From assembly GCA_019634795.1 (NCBI GenBank), contig JAHCAR010000001.1:434001-498000 (forward strand): DNA of 64,000 nucleotides, in the 5' to 3' direction. This document shows positions 18,219 through 29,128 of this stretch, piece after piece; the first letter of the stretch is position 1; every line of letters starts with the position of its first letter. This stretch comes from Dokdonella sp. (lineage in GTDB: Bacteria > Pseudomonadota > Gammaproteobacteria > Xanthomonadales > Rhodanobacteraceae). A program made the translations under genes and the position numbers. The notes below the pieces were generated by a model that was given only the letters and a program-made list of their open reading frames with translations, was not told where the DNA came from and ran no database searches.

Positions 18219-19739
18219 TCAGGCCTTGCTCAGCATCAGCGCATTGACGATCTGCAGCACCGAGCTGTCCATCAGGTCGGTCAGCGGTTTCGGATAGACG
18301 CCAACGGCCAGTACCGCCGCCGCGAACGATCCGAGCACGATCCATTCGCGTGCGTCGAGGTCTTTGAACTTGGCCACCTTCGGGTTGGTCACTTCGCCGA
18401 AGATCACGCGCTTGACCAGCCACAGCGTGTAGGCCGCACCGATGATCAGGGTGAAGGCGGCGACCGCGGCAATCCAGACGTTGTCCTGGAACGCGGCGAG
18501 GATGACCATGAATTCGCCGACGAAGCCGCTGGTTCCCGGCAGGCCGCAATTGGCCATGGCAAACAGGACGAAGAACGCACCGAACCACGGCATCACGTTC
18601 ACGACACCACCGTAGTCGCGGATCATGCGCGAATGCAGGCGGTCGTAAAGCACGCCGATGCACGAGAACATCGCGCCCGAGACGAAACCGTGCGAGATCA
18701 TCTGCACCATCGCGCCCTGCACGCCGAGACGCGCGGCATCGGGATTGCCGTGCACGCGGACCAGGGCCAGGGCGATGAACAGACCGAGGGTTACGAAGGC
18801 CATGTGCGCGATCGAGGAATAGGCGATCAGTTTCTTCATGTCGTCCTGGACCAGGGCGACGTAACCGATGTAGACGACCGCGACCAGCGACATCGCGATG
18901 ACCACCCAGGCGTATTCCTGCGAGGCATCGGGCGTGATCGGCAGCGAGAAGCGGATGAATCCGTAACCGCCGACCTTGAGCATGATCGCGGCCAGAATCA
19001 CCGAACCGCCGGTCGGTGCCTCGACGTGCGCGTCGGGCAACCAGGTATGCACCGGCCACATCGGCACCTTGATCGCGAAGGCGATCAGGAAGGCGAAGAA
19101 CAGCCATGCCTGTTCGGTCGCGTCGAGTGGTGCCTGGGCGAAGGCCTGCAGCGAGAATTCGCCGGTCTTCATGTGCAGGTAGATCAGCCCGATCAGCATG
19201 AAGATCGAGCCGAGGAAGGTATAGATGAAGAACTTCAGGGTCGCATAGACCCGGCGCGGGCCACCCCAGATGCCGATGATGATGAACATCGGAATTAGCA
19301 TCGCTTCGAAGAACACGTAGAACAGCAGCGCATCGGTCGCCGCGAAGACGCCGATCAGCATGCCTTCGAGGGCGAGCATCGCCGCCATGTACTGGGAAAC
19401 GCGCTTGTCGATCGGGCCCCACGAACCGACGATCACGAGCACGCTGGTGAAGGTCGTGAGCACGATCAGGGCGACCGAAATGCCATCGGCGGCCAGCGCG
19501 TAGTGGACCTTTAGGGCATCGATCCAGGCGTGCGATTCGACGAACTGCATGCCGCCGGCCGCAGCGTCGTAGCCGAGATAGAGCGGGATGCTGGCGGCCA
19601 GGGTCGCCAGCGCGACGAGCACGCTGAGCCAGCGCGCGACGCGCGGATCGCGGCCGAGCCCGAGGACGAGGATGGCACCGGCAATCGGCAACCAGATCAG
19701 TACGCTGAGAAGTGGCCATTGAGCCATGGTGGTTGTCAT
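18219..19739 (-). CDS. nuoM: NADH-quinone oxidoreductase subunit M
   Basis: Antiporter-like proton-translocating membrane subunit of complex I, 506 aa. Diagnostic segments are FFEAMLIPMFIIIGIWGG with the essential glutamate, KVPMWPVHTWLPDAHVEAPT with the pump lysine, and DDMKKLIAYSSIAHMAFVT. ATG codons at 19739 and 19727 are both possible starts; the first is used. A 250-bp mobile-element-like insertion sits between this start and the nuoL stop, an unusually large gap for this operon. Confidence 0.97.
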   Translation of the reverse strand: MTTTMAQWPLLSVLIWLPIAGAILVLGLGRDPRVARWLSVLVALATLAASIPLYLGYDAAAGGMQFVESHAWIDALKVHYALAADGISVALIVLTTFTSVLVIVGSWGPIDKRVSQYMAAMLALEGMLIGVFAATDALLFYVFFEAMLIPMFIIIGIWGGPRRVYATLKFFIYTFLGSIFMLIGLIYLHMKTGEFSLQAFAQAPLDATEQAWLFFAFLIAFAIKVPMWPVHTWLPDAHVEAPTGGSVILAAIMLKVGGYGFIRFSLPITPDASQEYAWVVIAMSLVAVVYIGYVALVQDDMKKLIAYSSIAHMAFVTLGLFIALALVRVHGNPDAARLGVQGAMVQMISHGFVSGAMFSCIGVLYDRLHSRMIRDYGGVVNVMPWFGAFFVLFAMANCGLPGTSGFVGEFMVILAAFQDNVWIAAVAAFTLIIGAAYTLWLVKRVIFGEVTNPKVAKFKDLDAREWIVLGSFAAAVLAVGVYPKPLTDLMDSSVLQIVNALMLSKA

Positions 19740-19744
19740 TCCCT

Positions 19745-19994
19745 AACCCACACTATTCTTGAACGGGCGCGGATGATCGCGGAGGATTTTGTGGCGAGCG
19801 CAAGGCGCGCGGAGCTGGAATGGTGGGCCCATTGCGGCGACAAGCAACGCCGCGATCGCCGCAAAAGACCCGCGAGGGCCGTGCCAGCAGGGAAACGCAG
19901 CCGTATATTTTGTCGAAGCCATGTGATTTACGACTTGCATTGCCCTATCAAACATTTCGGCGTTTTCCTGCGACGTTCATGAATAGTGCGGGTT
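19745..19994. mobile_element. MITE-like element with 21-bp terminal inverted repeats
   Basis: The ends read AACCCA-CACTATTCTTGAACG at 19745-19765 and, inverted, AACCCG-CACTATTCATGAACG at 19974-19994; only two of 21 positions differ. The 208-bp interior encodes no recognisable protein. A 70-codon minus frame inside it is not credible. It fills nearly the whole nuoL-nuoM gap, stopping five bases short of the nuoM start and three bases short of the nuoL stop. It would need a transposase supplied from elsewhere. Confidence 0.7.
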
Positions 19995-19997
19995 GAA

Positions 19998-22061
19998 TCA
20001 GGCGGCGATACGCGTGAACAGCCACCACGATCCGCCGAGCAGCAGGATCAGGCCGAGAATCATCGCGAACGCATAGTGGTAAAGATAGCCGGACTGGACC
20101 CGGCGAACGATGGCAGACAGTTGATCGATGAAGCTGGCCGAGCCGTCAATGGCGCCGTCGATCAGGCCGGCATCGCCGCCGCGCCAGAGACCACGGCCGA
20201 GGGCGACGCCGCCGCGCGCGAACACCGCCTGGTAAACGCTGTCGAACCAGTACTTGTTGGCCAGCAGGGTATGCAGCGGCCGCAAGGCATTCTCGGCCTT
20301 GTCGGCGATGGAGGGCTGGAACAGCCAGATCCAGGTAGCCGCGGCGAAACCGGCCAGCGCGATCCAGAACGGTGGCTGCGAGAAACCGTGCAGGGCCATG
20401 GCCAGCGCGCCGTGGAATTCATGGCCGAGCTCGCCGAGCACGTTGTTGGCCTCGTGCACGAAGATGGCCTGGCCGAAATAATCGCCGAACAGCATCGGGC
20501 CGATGGTCAGGAAACCGATCACGACCGACGGAATCGCCAGCAGCACGAGCGGCACGGTGACCACCCACGGCGACTCCTTCGGCGCATGCTCGAGGTGACC
20601 GGGTGCATGGTGGCCATGCCCGGCGTGATCGGCGTCGTGGCCGTGTCCATGGGAATGGCTTGCATGCTCGACGACGAAGCGCTCCTTGCCGTGGAAGGTC
20701 ATGTAGAGCAGGCGGAAGCTGTACAGCGCGGTGATGAAGACGCCGGCGAGCACGCAGAAATAGGCATAGCCCGCGCCGACGCGATGCGACTCGCCGACCG
20801 CCTCGATGATCGCATCCTTCGAATAGAAGCCGGCAAAGCCCGGCGCCCCGGCCAGGGCCAGCGAACCGATCCACATCGTGATCCAGGTCACCGGCATGTA
20901 CTTGCGCAGGCCGCCCATGTGGCGCATGTCCTGCTCGTGGTGCATGGCGATGATGACCGAGCCGGCGCCCAGGAAAAGGAGTGCCTTGAAGAAGGCATGG
21001 GTCATCAGGTGAAAGACGCCGGCCGAATAGGCCGAGACGCCAAGGGCGACGGTCATGTAGCCGAGCTGGGACAGGGTCGAATAAGCGACCACGCGCTTGA
21101 TGTCGTTCTGGACGACGCCGATCAGGCCGGTGAACAGGGCCGTGGTCGCGCCGATAACGAGCACGAAGGTCAGCGCCGTCTCGCTCAGTTCGAACAGCGG
21201 CGACATGCGCGCGACCATGAAGATGCCGGCGGTGACCATCGTTGCCGCATGGATCAGGGCCGAGATCGGGGTCGGGCCTTCCATCGAGTCGGGCAGCCAG
21301 ACATGCAGCGGCACCTGGGCCGACTTGCCCATGGCGCCGATGAACAGGCAGATGCAGACGACCGTGGCCACGTGCCACGGGTGTCCGGCGATCAGCTCGA
21401 CCGAGCGCGCGCCCATGTCGACGGCCGGATCCTGCGCATGCGCGAACACCGTGCCGTAGTCGAGCGAGCCGCCGAACCACATCAGCACGCCGGCGATACC
21501 GAGCAGGAAGCCGAAGTCGCCGACGCGGTTGACGATGAACGCCTTCATGTTGGCGAAGATCGCGGTCGGGCGCTTGAACCAGAAGCCGATCAGCAGGTAG
21601 GAGACCAGGCCGACCGCTTCCCAGCCGAAGAACAGCTGCAGGAAGTTGTTGCTCATGACCAGCATGAGCATCGAGAAGGTGAACAGCGCGATGTAGCTGA
21701 AGAAGCGCTGGTAGCCGTCGTCGTCGGCCATGTAGCCGATCGTGTAGACGTGCACCATCAACGAGACGAAGGTCACCACGACCATCATCATCGCGGTCAG
21801 GCGGTCGATCAGGAAGCCGATGTTGGCGCTGGTGCTGCCGACCTGGAACCAGGTGTAGAGGTTCTCGTTGAATGTTTCGGCACCGCCCCAGACCAGCTGG
21901 TAGAGCACGTGCATCGACAGCGCGCAGCTCAGGGCGACACCGACGATGGTCACGCCATGCGCGCCGACGCGGCCGACGCGCTTGCCGAACAGGCCGGCGA
22001 TCACCGCGCCGACCAGCGGCGCCAGGACGATCACGAGCAGGATGTTTTTGTCGAGCGTCAT
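19998..22061 (-). CDS. nuoL: NADH-quinone oxidoreductase subunit L
   Basis: Largest antiporter-like pump subunit of complex I, 687 aa, with the long C-terminal lateral helix expected for NuoL. Visible motifs are FFGWEAVGLVSYLLIGFW, FIGAMGKSAQVPLHVWLPDSMEGPTP and DIKRVVAYSTLSQLGYM. A His-rich loop (HASHSHGHGHDADHAGHGHH, residues near 460-485) lies in the C-terminal half; it could bind metal but is more likely a variable loop. It starts three bases after nuoK. Confidence 0.97.
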   Translation of the reverse strand: MTLDKNILLVIVLAPLVGAVIAGLFGKRVGRVGAHGVTIVGVALSCALSMHVLYQLVWGGAETFNENLYTWFQVGSTSANIGFLIDRLTAMMMVVVTFVSLMVHVYTIGYMADDDGYQRFFSYIALFTFSMLMLVMSNNFLQLFFGWEAVGLVSYLLIGFWFKRPTAIFANMKAFIVNRVGDFGFLLGIAGVLMWFGGSLDYGTVFAHAQDPAVDMGARSVELIAGHPWHVATVVCICLFIGAMGKSAQVPLHVWLPDSMEGPTPISALIHAATMVTAGIFMVARMSPLFELSETALTFVLVIGATTALFTGLIGVVQNDIKRVVAYSTLSQLGYMTVALGVSAYSAGVFHLMTHAFFKALLFLGAGSVIIAMHHEQDMRHMGGLRKYMPVTWITMWIGSLALAGAPGFAGFYSKDAIIEAVGESHRVGAGYAYFCVLAGVFITALYSFRLLYMTFHGKERFVVEHASHSHGHGHDADHAGHGHHAPGHLEHAPKESPWVVTVPLVLLAIPSVVIGFLTIGPMLFGDYFGQAIFVHEANNVLGELGHEFHGALAMALHGFSQPPFWIALAGFAAATWIWLFQPSIADKAENALRPLHTLLANKYWFDSVYQAVFARGGVALGRGLWRGGDAGLIDGAIDGSASFIDQLSAIVRRVQSGYLYHYAFAMILGLILLLGGSWWLFTRIAA

Positions 22062-22064
22062 GGG

Positions 22065-22370
22065 TCAGCCCTTGAGCGTGTCGATGTCGGTCACGTCGAT
22101 CGTCGCGCGATTGCGGAACAGGACGACGAGAATAGCGAGGCCGATCGCCGCTTCGGCCGCCGCCACGGTCAGGATGAAGAAGACGAAGACCTGGCCCGAC
22201 GGATCACCGAGGAAGCGCGAGAACGCAACGAAGTTCGTGTTGACTGCGAGCAGCATGAGCTCGATGCACATGAGCAATACGATCACGTTCTTGCGGTTGA
22301 TGAAGATGCCGGCCACGGCGATGCAGAACAGAACCGCGCCGAGGGTGAGGAAATGGGCCAGGGTAATCAC
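22065..22370 (-). CDS. nuoK: NADH-quinone oxidoreductase subunit K
   Basis: Small three-helix membrane subunit of complex I, 101 aa, homologous to MrpC. It shows [26 protein letters not shown] with the conserved glutamate in helix 2 and [17 protein letters not shown] with the second glutamate in helix 3; both take part in proton transfer. Its start overlaps the nuoJ stop by four bases. Confidence 0.97.
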   Translation of the reverse strand: MITLAHFLTLGAVLFCIAVAGIFINRKNVIVLLMCIELMLLAVNTNFVAFSRFLGDPSGQVFVFFILTVAAAEAAIGLAILVVLFRNRATIDVTDIDTLKG

Positions 22371-22981
22371 GGTGTCGCCTCCCCTTTCTTGACCGCATCC
22401 ATCTTGACCAGGCGGATGCGATCCTCGCGCCTGACCATGACCTGACGGCCCGGGTTCTGGGTCTTGATGCCGGTGCGCTTGCGCAGGGTCAGCGGGATGG
22501 CCGCGATCAGTCCCACGGTCAGGATCAGCGCGGCGACCTCGAACGGCAGCAGGAAATCGCGGAATAACGTGCGGCCGAGCCAGCCCATGTTGGACATGCC
22601 GGCCAGCGCGGCCGGATCGGCGCTCACCGGCACCTGCAACGTGCGCACGCCGATCATCATCAGCATCTCGGCCAGCATGACCACGGCGACGACGATGCCG
22701 ACCGGCAGAAAGCGCACGAAGCCCTCGCGGACCGGGGCGAAATCGACATCGAGCATCATGACCACGAACAGGAACAGGACCATGACCGCGCCGACGTAGA
22801 CGAGGACCAGGGCGACGGCGAGGAATTCGGCCTGGGCGAGCAGCCAGACACAGGCCATCGAGAAAAAGGTCAGGACCAGGTTGAGCGCGGCAACGACCGG
22901 ATTCTTGACGCTGATCACGGCCAGCGCCGCGATGGCGGCGACCGCGCCGAAGAAATAGAAGCAGACCAGTTCAAATGTCAT
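22367..22981 (-). CDS. nuoJ: NADH-quinone oxidoreductase subunit J
   Basis: Five-helix membrane subunit of complex I near the quinone channel, 204 aa. The family segment [17 protein letters not shown] is intact and follows [23 protein letters not shown] basic, hydrophilic C-terminal tail of about 30 residues follows the last helix. Eighteen bases separate it from nuoI. Confidence 0.96.
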   Translation of the reverse strand: MTFELVCFYFFGAVAAIAALAVISVKNPVVAALNLVLTFFSMACVWLLAQAEFLAVALVLVYVGAVMVLFLFVVMMLDVDFAPVREGFVRFLPVGIVVAVVMLAEMLMMIGVRTLQVPVSADPAALAGMSNMGWLGRTLFRDFLLPFEVAALILTVGLIAAIPLTLRKRTGIKTQNPGRQVMVRREDRIRLVKMDAVKKGEATP

Positions 22982-22999
22982 CGGATTCTCCGTGGCCGC

Positions 23000-23488
23000 T
23001 CATCGGAACGCCGCATCCTGGGCGCGCGCCGCGGCGATCTCGCCTTCGAAGCGGTCGCCGATGGCCAGCAGCTGGATCTTGTTGACCACGTTCTCGCCGC
23101 GCTTCTCGAAGTGATACTCGTGCAGGTGCGTCTCGACGATCGAATCGACCGGGCAGGATTCCTCGCAGAAGCCGCAGTAGATGCATTTGAACAGGTCGAT
23201 GTCGTAGCGCGTCGTGCGGCGCGAGCCGTCCTCGCGCATTTCCGAATCGATCGTGATCGCCAGCGCCGGGCAGACCGCCTCGCAGAGCTTGCAGGCGATG
23301 CAACGCTCCTCGCCATTGGGATAGCGGCGCAGGGCGTGCAGGCCGCGGAAACGATTCGACTTCGGAATGTGCTCTTCCGGATAGCGCATGGTGTACTTCG
23401 GCTTGAACATGTAGCGGATGGTCAGCCACATGCCGGCCAGAAGCTCGAGCAGCAGCAGACTCTTGAAATAGTGAGTGACTCTGTTCAT
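23000..23488 (-). CDS. nuoI: NADH-quinone oxidoreductase subunit I
   Basis: Iron-sulfur subunit carrying clusters N6a and N6b in the peripheral arm of complex I, 162 aa. Two complete 4Fe-4S motifs are present: [16 protein letters not shown] and [16 protein letters not shown]. The N-terminal amphipathic helix ([22 protein letters not shown]) anchors it to the membrane arm. It lies between nuoH and nuoJ. Confidence 0.98.
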   Translation of the reverse strand: MNRVTHYFKSLLLLELLAGMWLTIRYMFKPKYTMRYPEEHIPKSNRFRGLHALRRYPNGEERCIACKLCEAVCPALAITIDSEMREDGSRRTTRYDIDLFKCIYCGFCEESCPVDSIVETHLHEYHFEKRGENVVNKIQLLAIGDRFEGEIAAARAQDAAFR

Positions 23489-23513
23489 GACTTGGCTTGG
23501 GGTCCTGGCTCGT

Positions 23514-24584
23514 TCATGCGCCGATGGTGACGATGCCGTAGTACTTCATGCACGCCGCGACCACGACCCAGACGATCGTGATCGGGATGAACACCTTCCA
23601 GCCCAGGCGCATGATCTGGTCGTAGCGATAGCGCGGGAACGAGGCGCGGAACCACAGATAAAAGAAGGAGAAAACGAAGGCCTTGATGAAGGTCCACTGC
23701 CAGCCGCCCTTCCAGAGCCAGTCGATCCACGGCACGTCGGCGCTGATCCATCCCTGCAGCGGGCTCAGCCAGCCGCCCATGAACAGGACCGAGGCGAGGA
23801 ACGCGATCAGGATCATGTTCGCGTATTCGGCGAGGAAGAAGATCGCGAAGGCCGAGCCGGAATACTCGACATGGAAGCCGGCGACGATCTCGGACTCACC
23901 TTCGGCCACGTCGAAAGGCGCGCGGTTGGTTTCGGCCACGCCGGAGATGAAATAGATCACAAACATCGGCAGCAGCGGCAGCCAGTACCAGTCGAGGAAG
24001 CCCTTGCTGCCCTGCTGGGCAAGGACGATGTCGGTGAGGTTCAGGCTGCCTGTCATGATCATGACGCTGACCAGGGCGAAACCCATGGCGATCTCGTAGG
24101 ACACGGTCTGCGCCGCGGCGCGCATTGCGCCGAGCATCGCGTAGCGCGAGTTCGAGGCCCAGCCGGCCAGGATGATGCCGTAGACACCGAGCGAGGTCAT
24201 CGCCAGCAACAGCAGCAGGCCGACATTGACGTTGGCCAGCACCATGCCGACATCGAACGGAATCACCGACCAGGCCGCAAAAGCCGGCACCAGGGCGATC
24301 ATCGGCGCAAGGTAATACAGCACCTTGTTCGAATTGGCCGGCAGGATCACTTCCTTGAACAGCAGCTTGAAGACATCGGCAAAGGCCTGCAGCAGGCCGA
24401 ACGGTCCGATCTGGTTCGGCCCCATGCGCACGTGCATCCAGCCGATGACCTTGCGCTCCCAATAGACGAACATCGCCACGGCGATGATCACCGGCACGGC
24501 GATGGCGAGAATCTTGAGCACGGTCCAGACGACGATGCCGGTGTCTCCGTAGCCGAACAGGGCATCGCGCATTGCGTCGATCAT
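23514..24584 (-). CDS. nuoH: NADH-quinone oxidoreductase subunit H
   Basis: Membrane subunit forming the quinone-binding chamber with NuoB and NuoD, 356 aa with about eight helices. Conserved loops are [20 protein letters not shown] near the N-terminus, [17 protein letters not shown], and the acidic loop [21 protein letters not shown]. Overlaps the end of nuoG by four bases. Confidence 0.98.
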   Translation of the reverse strand: MIDAMRDALFGYGDTGIVVWTVLKILAIAVPVIIAVAMFVYWERKVIGWMHVRMGPNQIGPFGLLQAFADVFKLLFKEVILPANSNKVLYYLAPMIALVPAFAAWSVIPFDVGMVLANVNVGLLLLLAMTSLGVYGIILAGWASNSRYAMLGAMRAAAQTVSYEIAMGFALVSVMIMTGSLNLTDIVLAQQGSKGFLDWYWLPLLPMFVIYFISGVAETNRAPFDVAEGESEIVAGFHVEYSGSAFAIFFLAEYANMILIAFLASVLFMGGWLSPLQGWISADVPWIDWLWKGGWQWTFIKAFVFSFFYLWFRASFPRYRYDQIMRLGWKVFIPITIVWVVVAACMKYYGIVTIGA

Positions 24585-26932
24585 GCCGAGGCCCTCGCGA
24601 TGGTCAGTGCGGATCCGTGGCCCGGCAAAGCAGCCACTTCGGCGTAGCCAGCCTCGATCCAGACCGCACCTTCAGGCACGGCCGCATCGATTGCCGCCGG
24701 CAGGAGCGTGTCCTCGACGCGAACGCGATCGCCATCTTGCAGACCGAGTTTGCCGGCATCGGCCGGATTCAGCACCGCCATGGCGCCGCGCGTCAGCGGA
24801 TGCGCATTGAGCGCCGGCGAGCGGCGCAGGACGGCGTCGGCACGATAGATGGCCGTCGTCGCGATGCGCTCGAACGTGTACGGCGAGCTGGCTGAAGGTG
24901 TCCGCGGTTCGGCATCGCGCGACGGCGTTGCGGTCTGTGCCTTGCCCATCTGCGCACGGACCTCGCCGATCTCGGTGAAGCCGAAGCCGTCGAGCGCCAG
25001 CGCCGAACCGAGTGCGCGCAGCACTTTCCAGCCCGGCCGTGCCTCGCCCGGCAGCCTGGCCGCCGCGGCGACGGTCTGCACGGTTCCGTCGATATTCGTG
25101 TAGCTCGCGTCGATTTCGGGCGGCAGGCCGATCGGCAACACGGCCTGCGCCTTGCTGCGCACGCCGGCGCAGGCGTAGGCGCCCATGTAGACGTAGAAGC
25201 CGGTCTCGCTGCGGGCGCGCTCGAACGCGGCCGGCTCGGCGAAATCGGCCGAACCGGCCTGGTAGACGATCAGGTTCTTCGGCGGACTGGCCAGCATCGC
25301 GGCTGCCTCGCGACCATCCTTCTGCGGTGCGACCCCGGCGTCGGCCAGGCCGATCGCGTTGGCGCCGGACGGAATTTCGTTGTAGCCCGAGCCGGTGACA
25401 CGCGCGATGAACTTCGCCGCCGCGCGCAGCCAGGACGCCTCGGCGTGCTGGACCGCGGCCTCGCCAAGGATCACGGTAGAGACGCCGGCATCGGCGAGCC
25501 GGGCGATCCAGTCCTTCGCAGACTCGTTGGCGGTGGCCCGGGTCAGTTCCTTCGCCAGCGACGACGAGGCCGGCAAGTGCCCGGCGTCGTTAGCCGCGCG
25601 CGCGAGACCGAGCACGATGTCGACCATCGCCGCCGGCGTGGCGATGTGCTTGCCGGCCAGGTCGAAGTTGAATTCGAGATCGAGCGGATTGACGACGTAG
25701 ACCTTGGCGCCTGCCCTCGCCGCCTTGCGCAGGCGGTGATTGAGCAAGGGCAGTTCGTTGCGCGGGTGGCAACCGATCAGCAGGACCGCGCCGGCCTTTT
25801 CGATGGCGGCGAACGGGGTCTCGAACGCACTCGCGCGTGGCGCATCGGAAAAATCCGCCTGGCGCAGGCGATGATCGATGGCGTCGCTGCCGAGACCGCG
25901 CAGCAGGCGCGCGAGCAGGTGGCCCTCCTCGCTCGAGGTCAGCGGCGCGACCAGGGCACCGATATCACCGCCCGATTCGCGCAGCCGATCGGCGACGAAA
26001 GCGAGGGCTTCGGCCCAGCTCGTCTCGACCAGCTCGCCGTTCTTGCGGATCATCGGCATCGTGGCGCGATCGGCGGCCTTCAGGCCCTCGTGGCTGTAAC
26101 GATCGCGATCTGACAGCCAGCATTCGTTGATCGCCTCGTTGTCGCGCGGCACCGAACGCAACACCTCGCCGCGGCGCGTGTGCAGCCAAAGGTTCGAGCC
26201 GAGCGCATCGTGGTAGCCAATCGATTCGCGCGCGATCAGCTCCCAGGCACGCGCCTTGAAGCGGAATGGCTTGTTGGTCAGGGCACCGACCGGGCAAACA
26301 TCGATGACGTTGCCCGAAAGCTCGCTCATCAGCGGCTTGCCGACATAGGTGCCGATCTGCAGGCGCTCGCCGCGCTCCATGCCGCCGAGCTCGTAGGTAC
26401 CGGCGACCTCGGACATCACGCGAATGCAGCGCGTGCACTGGATGCAGCGGGTCATCTCGGTTTCGACCAGCGGACCGAGGTTCTCGTCGGGAATCGTGCG
26501 CTTGCGTTCGACGAAGCGGCTGACCGAACGGCCATAGCCCATCGACAGATCCTGCAGCTCGCACTCGCCGCCCTGGTCGCAGATCGGGCAGTCGAGCGGA
26601 TGATTGATCAGCAGGAATTCCATCACGTTGCGCTGCGCAGACAGGGCGCGCTGCGACTGGGTGAAGATCTTCATGCCGTCGGCGACCGGCGTCGCGCAGG
26701 CCGGTTGCGGCTTCGGCATCGGCCGGCCACCCATCTCCACTTCGACCATGCACATCCGGCAATTGGCCGCGATCGGCAGTTTCTCGTGGTAGCAGAAACG
26801 CGGAATCGGCACGCCGATGCGATCGGCCGCCTGGATGATCATCGAACCCTTCGGCGCGAAAGTCTGCTTGCCGTCGATCTCGATCGTGACGTGATCGGGA
26901 GGCACGTCGGCTGTCACCGGCTGGGCGCTCAT
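24581..26932 (-). CDS. nuoG: NADH-quinone oxidoreductase subunit G
   Basis: Large iron-sulfur subunit of complex I, 783 aa from the ATG at 26932 ([20 protein letters not shown]). An N-terminal 2Fe-2S domain ([19 protein letters not shown]) is followed by the N5 cluster motif around [17 protein letters not shown] and a 4Fe-4S site ([22 protein letters not shown]). A large molybdopterin-oxidoreductase-like domain without cofactor role completes it. The frame is open upstream to 27067, but those 45 codons translate a heptad-repeat array and are excluded. It is separated from nuoF by that 157-bp repeat region. Confidence 0.97.
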   Translation of the reverse strand: MSAQPVTADVPPDHVTIEIDGKQTFAPKGSMIIQAADRIGVPIPRFCYHEKLPIAANCRMCMVEVEMGGRPMPKPQPACATPVADGMKIFTQSQRALSAQRNVMEFLLINHPLDCPICDQGGECELQDLSMGYGRSVSRFVERKRTIPDENLGPLVETEMTRCIQCTRCIRVMSEVAGTYELGGMERGERLQIGTYVGKPLMSELSGNVIDVCPVGALTNKPFRFKARAWELIARESIGYHDALGSNLWLHTRRGEVLRSVPRDNEAINECWLSDRDRYSHEGLKAADRATMPMIRKNGELVETSWAEALAFVADRLRESGGDIGALVAPLTSSEEGHLLARLLRGLGSDAIDHRLRQADFSDAPRASAFETPFAAIEKAGAVLLIGCHPRNELPLLNHRLRKAARAGAKVYVVNPLDLEFNFDLAGKHIATPAAMVDIVLGLARAANDAGHLPASSSLAKELTRATANESAKDWIARLADAGVSTVILGEAAVQHAEASWLRAAAKFIARVTGSGYNEIPSGANAIGLADAGVAPQKDGREAAAMLASPPKNLIVYQAGSADFAEPAAFERARSETGFYVYMGAYACAGVRSKAQAVLPIGLPPEIDASYTNIDGTVQTVAAAARLPGEARPGWKVLRALGSALALDGFGFTEIGEVRAQMGKAQTATPSRDAEPRTPSASSPYTFERIATTAIYRADAVLRRSPALNAHPLTRGAMAVLNPADAGKLGLQDGDRVRVEDTLLPAAIDAAVPEGAVWIEAGYAEVAALPGHGSALTIARASA

Positions 26933-26944
26933 GCTTTGGCTCCT

Positions 26945-27066
26945 GTAGGAGCCGGGATTCGGGATTGGGGATGACCAGCCATTCGGCTGTTGAAAGCGGG
27001 GATTCGAAAAAGCATGGTGAGGCGGCTTCGCTTTGCCGAATCCCGAATCCCGAATCCCGAATCCCA
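26945..27066. repeat. Inverted heptad-repeat element 2 (GGGATTC type)
   Basis: The right arm (27036-27066) is four clean GAATCCC units in tandem. The left arm (26952-26972) carries GGGATTC, GGGATTG and GGGAT. A core of about 65 bases includes CGCTTTCAACAG (minus strand) and a GGGGATTC unit. A GGCTCC-TGTA-GGAGCC palindrome adjoins the left end at 26939-26954. The element fills the nuoF-nuoG gap. Confidence 0.82.
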
Positions 27067-27089
27067 TGTCGTGAGCACAGCGAACGACA

Positions 27090-28403
27090 TCATGCTGCAG
27101 CCTCCATCGAAGCCTCGACCATCGATCTGCCGTTCACGATGAAATACTCGAACTCGTGCCAGTAATGGCGCAGGAAGCCCTGCACGGGCCAGGCGGCGGC
27201 TTCACCGAAGGCGCAGATGGTGTGGCCTTCGATCTGTCCGGCGGCGGCTTTCAGCGTGTCGAGATCGCCGAGTTCGGCCTTGCCTTCGACGATGCGCGTG
27301 AGCATGCGGTACATCCAGCCGGTGCCTTCGCGGCACGGGGTACACTGGCCGCAGGACTCGGCGTAGTAAAAGCGCGCGATGCGCTGGCAGGCGCGGACCA
27401 TGCAGGTCGATTCGTCCATGACCACGACCGCGCCCGAGCCGAGGCCGGAACCGGCCTTCTGGATCGCGTCGTAATCCATGGTGATCGCCATCATCGTCTC
27501 GCCCGGCAGCACCGGCATCGACGAGCCGCCGGGAATCACGGCCTTGAGTTTGGCGCCGTTGCGCATGCCGCCGGCCATCTCGAGCAGTTCGGCGAACGGC
27601 GTGCCGAGCGGGATCTCGTAATTGCCCGGTTTGGCCACGTGGCCGGAGACCGAGAATATCTTCGGGCCGCCATTGTTCGGCTTGCCAATGTTGAGGAACC
27701 AGCTGGCGCCCTTGCGCATGATCGCCGGCACCGACGCATAGGTTTCGGTGTTGTTGATCGTGGTCGGCTTGCCGTAGAGGCCGAAGTTGGCCGGGAACGG
27801 CGGCTTGTAGCGCGGCTGCCCCTTCTTGCCCTCGAGCGACTCCATCATCGCGGTCTCTTCGCCACAGATGTAGGCGCCGGCGCCGAGTGCGGTGTGGATG
27901 TCGACGTCGATGCCCGAGCCTCCGATGTTCTTGCCGAGCAGGCCGGCTTCATAGGCGGCCTTCAGGGCCAGCTCGAAATGCTCGAACGGCTCGTGGTGGA
28001 ACTCGCCGCGCAGGTAGTTGTAGGCGACCGTCGAACCGGTCGCATAGCAGGCGATCGCCAGTCCCTCGATCACCGCATGCGGATTGAAGCGCAGGATGTC
28101 GCGGTCCTTGCAGGTACCCGGCTCGGATTCGTCGGAATTGCACAGGATGTACTTCTGTCCCGGCGCATTGCGCGGCATGAACGACCACTTCAGGCCGGTC
28201 GGGAAGCCGGCGCCGCCGCGCCCGCGCAGGGCGCTGTTCTTGAGTTCGTCGATGATCGTCGCCGGATCGGGCTTTTCGGCCAGGATTTTCTTCCACGCCT
28301 GGTAGCCGTCGACCTTGAGATAGTTCTCGAGCGTCCACGGCTGCTCGAAGTGCAGCGTGGTGTAGACGACCTGATGGTCCTTGGGAGCGGGTCCGAATGC
28401 CAT
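27090..28403 (-). CDS. nuoF: NADH-quinone oxidoreductase subunit F
   Basis: NADH- and FMN-binding subunit with cluster N3, 437 aa. The start is the ATG at 28403 ([19 protein letters not shown]), two bases after the nuoE stop; the longer open frame upstream reads through nuoE out of frame. Key motifs are [18 protein letters not shown] (NADH), [16 protein letters not shown] (FMN region) and the 4Fe-4S site [17 protein letters not shown] with a distal cysteine in [16 protein letters not shown]. Confidence 0.98.
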   Translation of the reverse strand: MAFGPAPKDHQVVYTTLHFEQPWTLENYLKVDGYQAWKKILAEKPDPATIIDELKNSALRGRGGAGFPTGLKWSFMPRNAPGQKYILCNSDESEPGTCKDRDILRFNPHAVIEGLAIACYATGSTVAYNYLRGEFHHEPFEHFELALKAAYEAGLLGKNIGGSGIDVDIHTALGAGAYICGEETAMMESLEGKKGQPRYKPPFPANFGLYGKPTTINNTETYASVPAIMRKGASWFLNIGKPNNGGPKIFSVSGHVAKPGNYEIPLGTPFAELLEMAGGMRNGAKLKAVIPGGSSMPVLPGETMMAITMDYDAIQKAGSGLGSGAVVVMDESTCMVRACQRIARFYYAESCGQCTPCREGTGWMYRMLTRIVEGKAELGDLDTLKAAAGQIEGHTICAFGEAAAWPVQGFLRHYWHEFEYFIVNGRSMVEASMEAAA

Positions 28404-28405
28404 GG

Positions 28406-28933
28406 TTATTCCAATGCGTCGAGGATCTTGTCGACCTTCGCGGTATCGAGGTTCTCGTGGTAGTGGCCGTTGACCACCATCATCGGCGCGCCGCAGCAGG
28501 CAGCCAGGCATTCTTCCTCGCGCTTGAGGTAGATGCGGCCGTCCGCGCTGCTTTCGCCGAGCTTGACACCGAGCTTCTTCTCGCAATGGCGGACGAGGTC
28601 CTCGGCGCCATTCAGCCAGCACGAAATGTTGGTGCAGATCGCGACATTGTTGCGGCCGACCGGCGCGGTCTCGAACATCGAGTAGAAACTGGCCACCTCG
28701 AACGCCCACACCTGCGGCAGGTCGAGATAGCGCGCGACGGCGACGATCAGTTCATCGGTCAGGTAGCCGCCGTTCTGCTCCTGGGTCACGAACAGGCCCT
28801 GGATCAGCGCCGATCGCTTGCGATCGGGCGGGAACTTGGCCACCCAGGCGTCGATGTGCTCGCGCGTATGCGGAGTCAGCAACGCCAGCGGATCGACGTC
28901 CTTGATCTGGTTGTAGGTGCCGGTCGGTTTCAT
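28406..28933 (-). CDS. nuoE: NADH-quinone oxidoreductase subunit E
   Basis: Thioredoxin-like 2Fe-2S subunit (cluster N1a) of the NADH dehydrogenase module, 175 aa from the ATG at 28933 ([19 protein letters not shown]). The four cluster ligands are in [11 protein letters not shown] and [15 protein letters not shown]. An extension to 29050 would encode heptad-repeat peptides and is rejected. Partner of NuoF, with which it is almost contiguous. Confidence 0.97.
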   Translation of the reverse strand: MKPTGTYNQIKDVDPLALLTPHTREHIDAWVAKFPPDRKRSALIQGLFVTQEQNGGYLTDELIVAVARYLDLPQVWAFEVASFYSMFETAPVGRNNVAICTNISCWLNGAEDLVRHCEKKLGVKLGESSADGRIYLKREEECLAACCGAPMMVVNGHYHENLDTAKVDKILDALE

Positions 28934-28944
28934 GATTTGACTAC

Positions 28945-29128
28945 CGAGATTCGGGATTCGGGATTCGGGATTGGTTGAAAAGCCGGGATTCGGGATTCCG
29001 GATTCGGGATTAGAAAAAGCGACATTCCGCATTCCGAGGATTTTTCGCATGGACGGAGCAGAACAGCAGCGAGCTGCCGCGAAGCGGCTCTTGCGAATCC
29101 CGAATCTCGAATTCCGAATCCCGGCCCC
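28945..29128. repeat. Inverted heptad-repeat element 3 (GGGATTC type)
   Basis: Left arm about 28948-29012: three GGGATTC/GGGATTG units, then after a TTGAAAAGCC spacer a further GGGATTC-GGGATTCCGGATTC-GGGATT block. Right arm about 29093-29128: GAATCCC-GAATCTC-GAATTCC-GAATCCC. The core is about 80 bases. Read on the minus strand, GCTTTTCAACC precedes one arm, as in the other elements. It occupies the 196-base nuoD-nuoE gap. Confidence 0.82.

Noticed and set aside
19743..19955. 70-codon minus-strand frame between nuoL and nuoM
   Set aside because: It lies inside the element with terminal inverted repeats and has no recognisable domain or ribosome-binding site.
27036..27066. Tandem heptads as a possible CRISPR or telomere-like array
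   Set aside because: Units are seven bases with no spacers and occur as facing pairs in gaps, so neither interpretation fits.
26933..27067. 45-codon extension of nuoG
   Set aside because: It runs through heptad element 2 and has no similarity to NuoG; the ATG at 26932 gives the expected start.
28934..29050. N-terminal extension of nuoE rich in NPESRIPN-like repeats
   Set aside because: It translates heptad-repeat element 3. NuoE proteins begin at the ATG at 28933 with [15 protein letters not shown] sequence.
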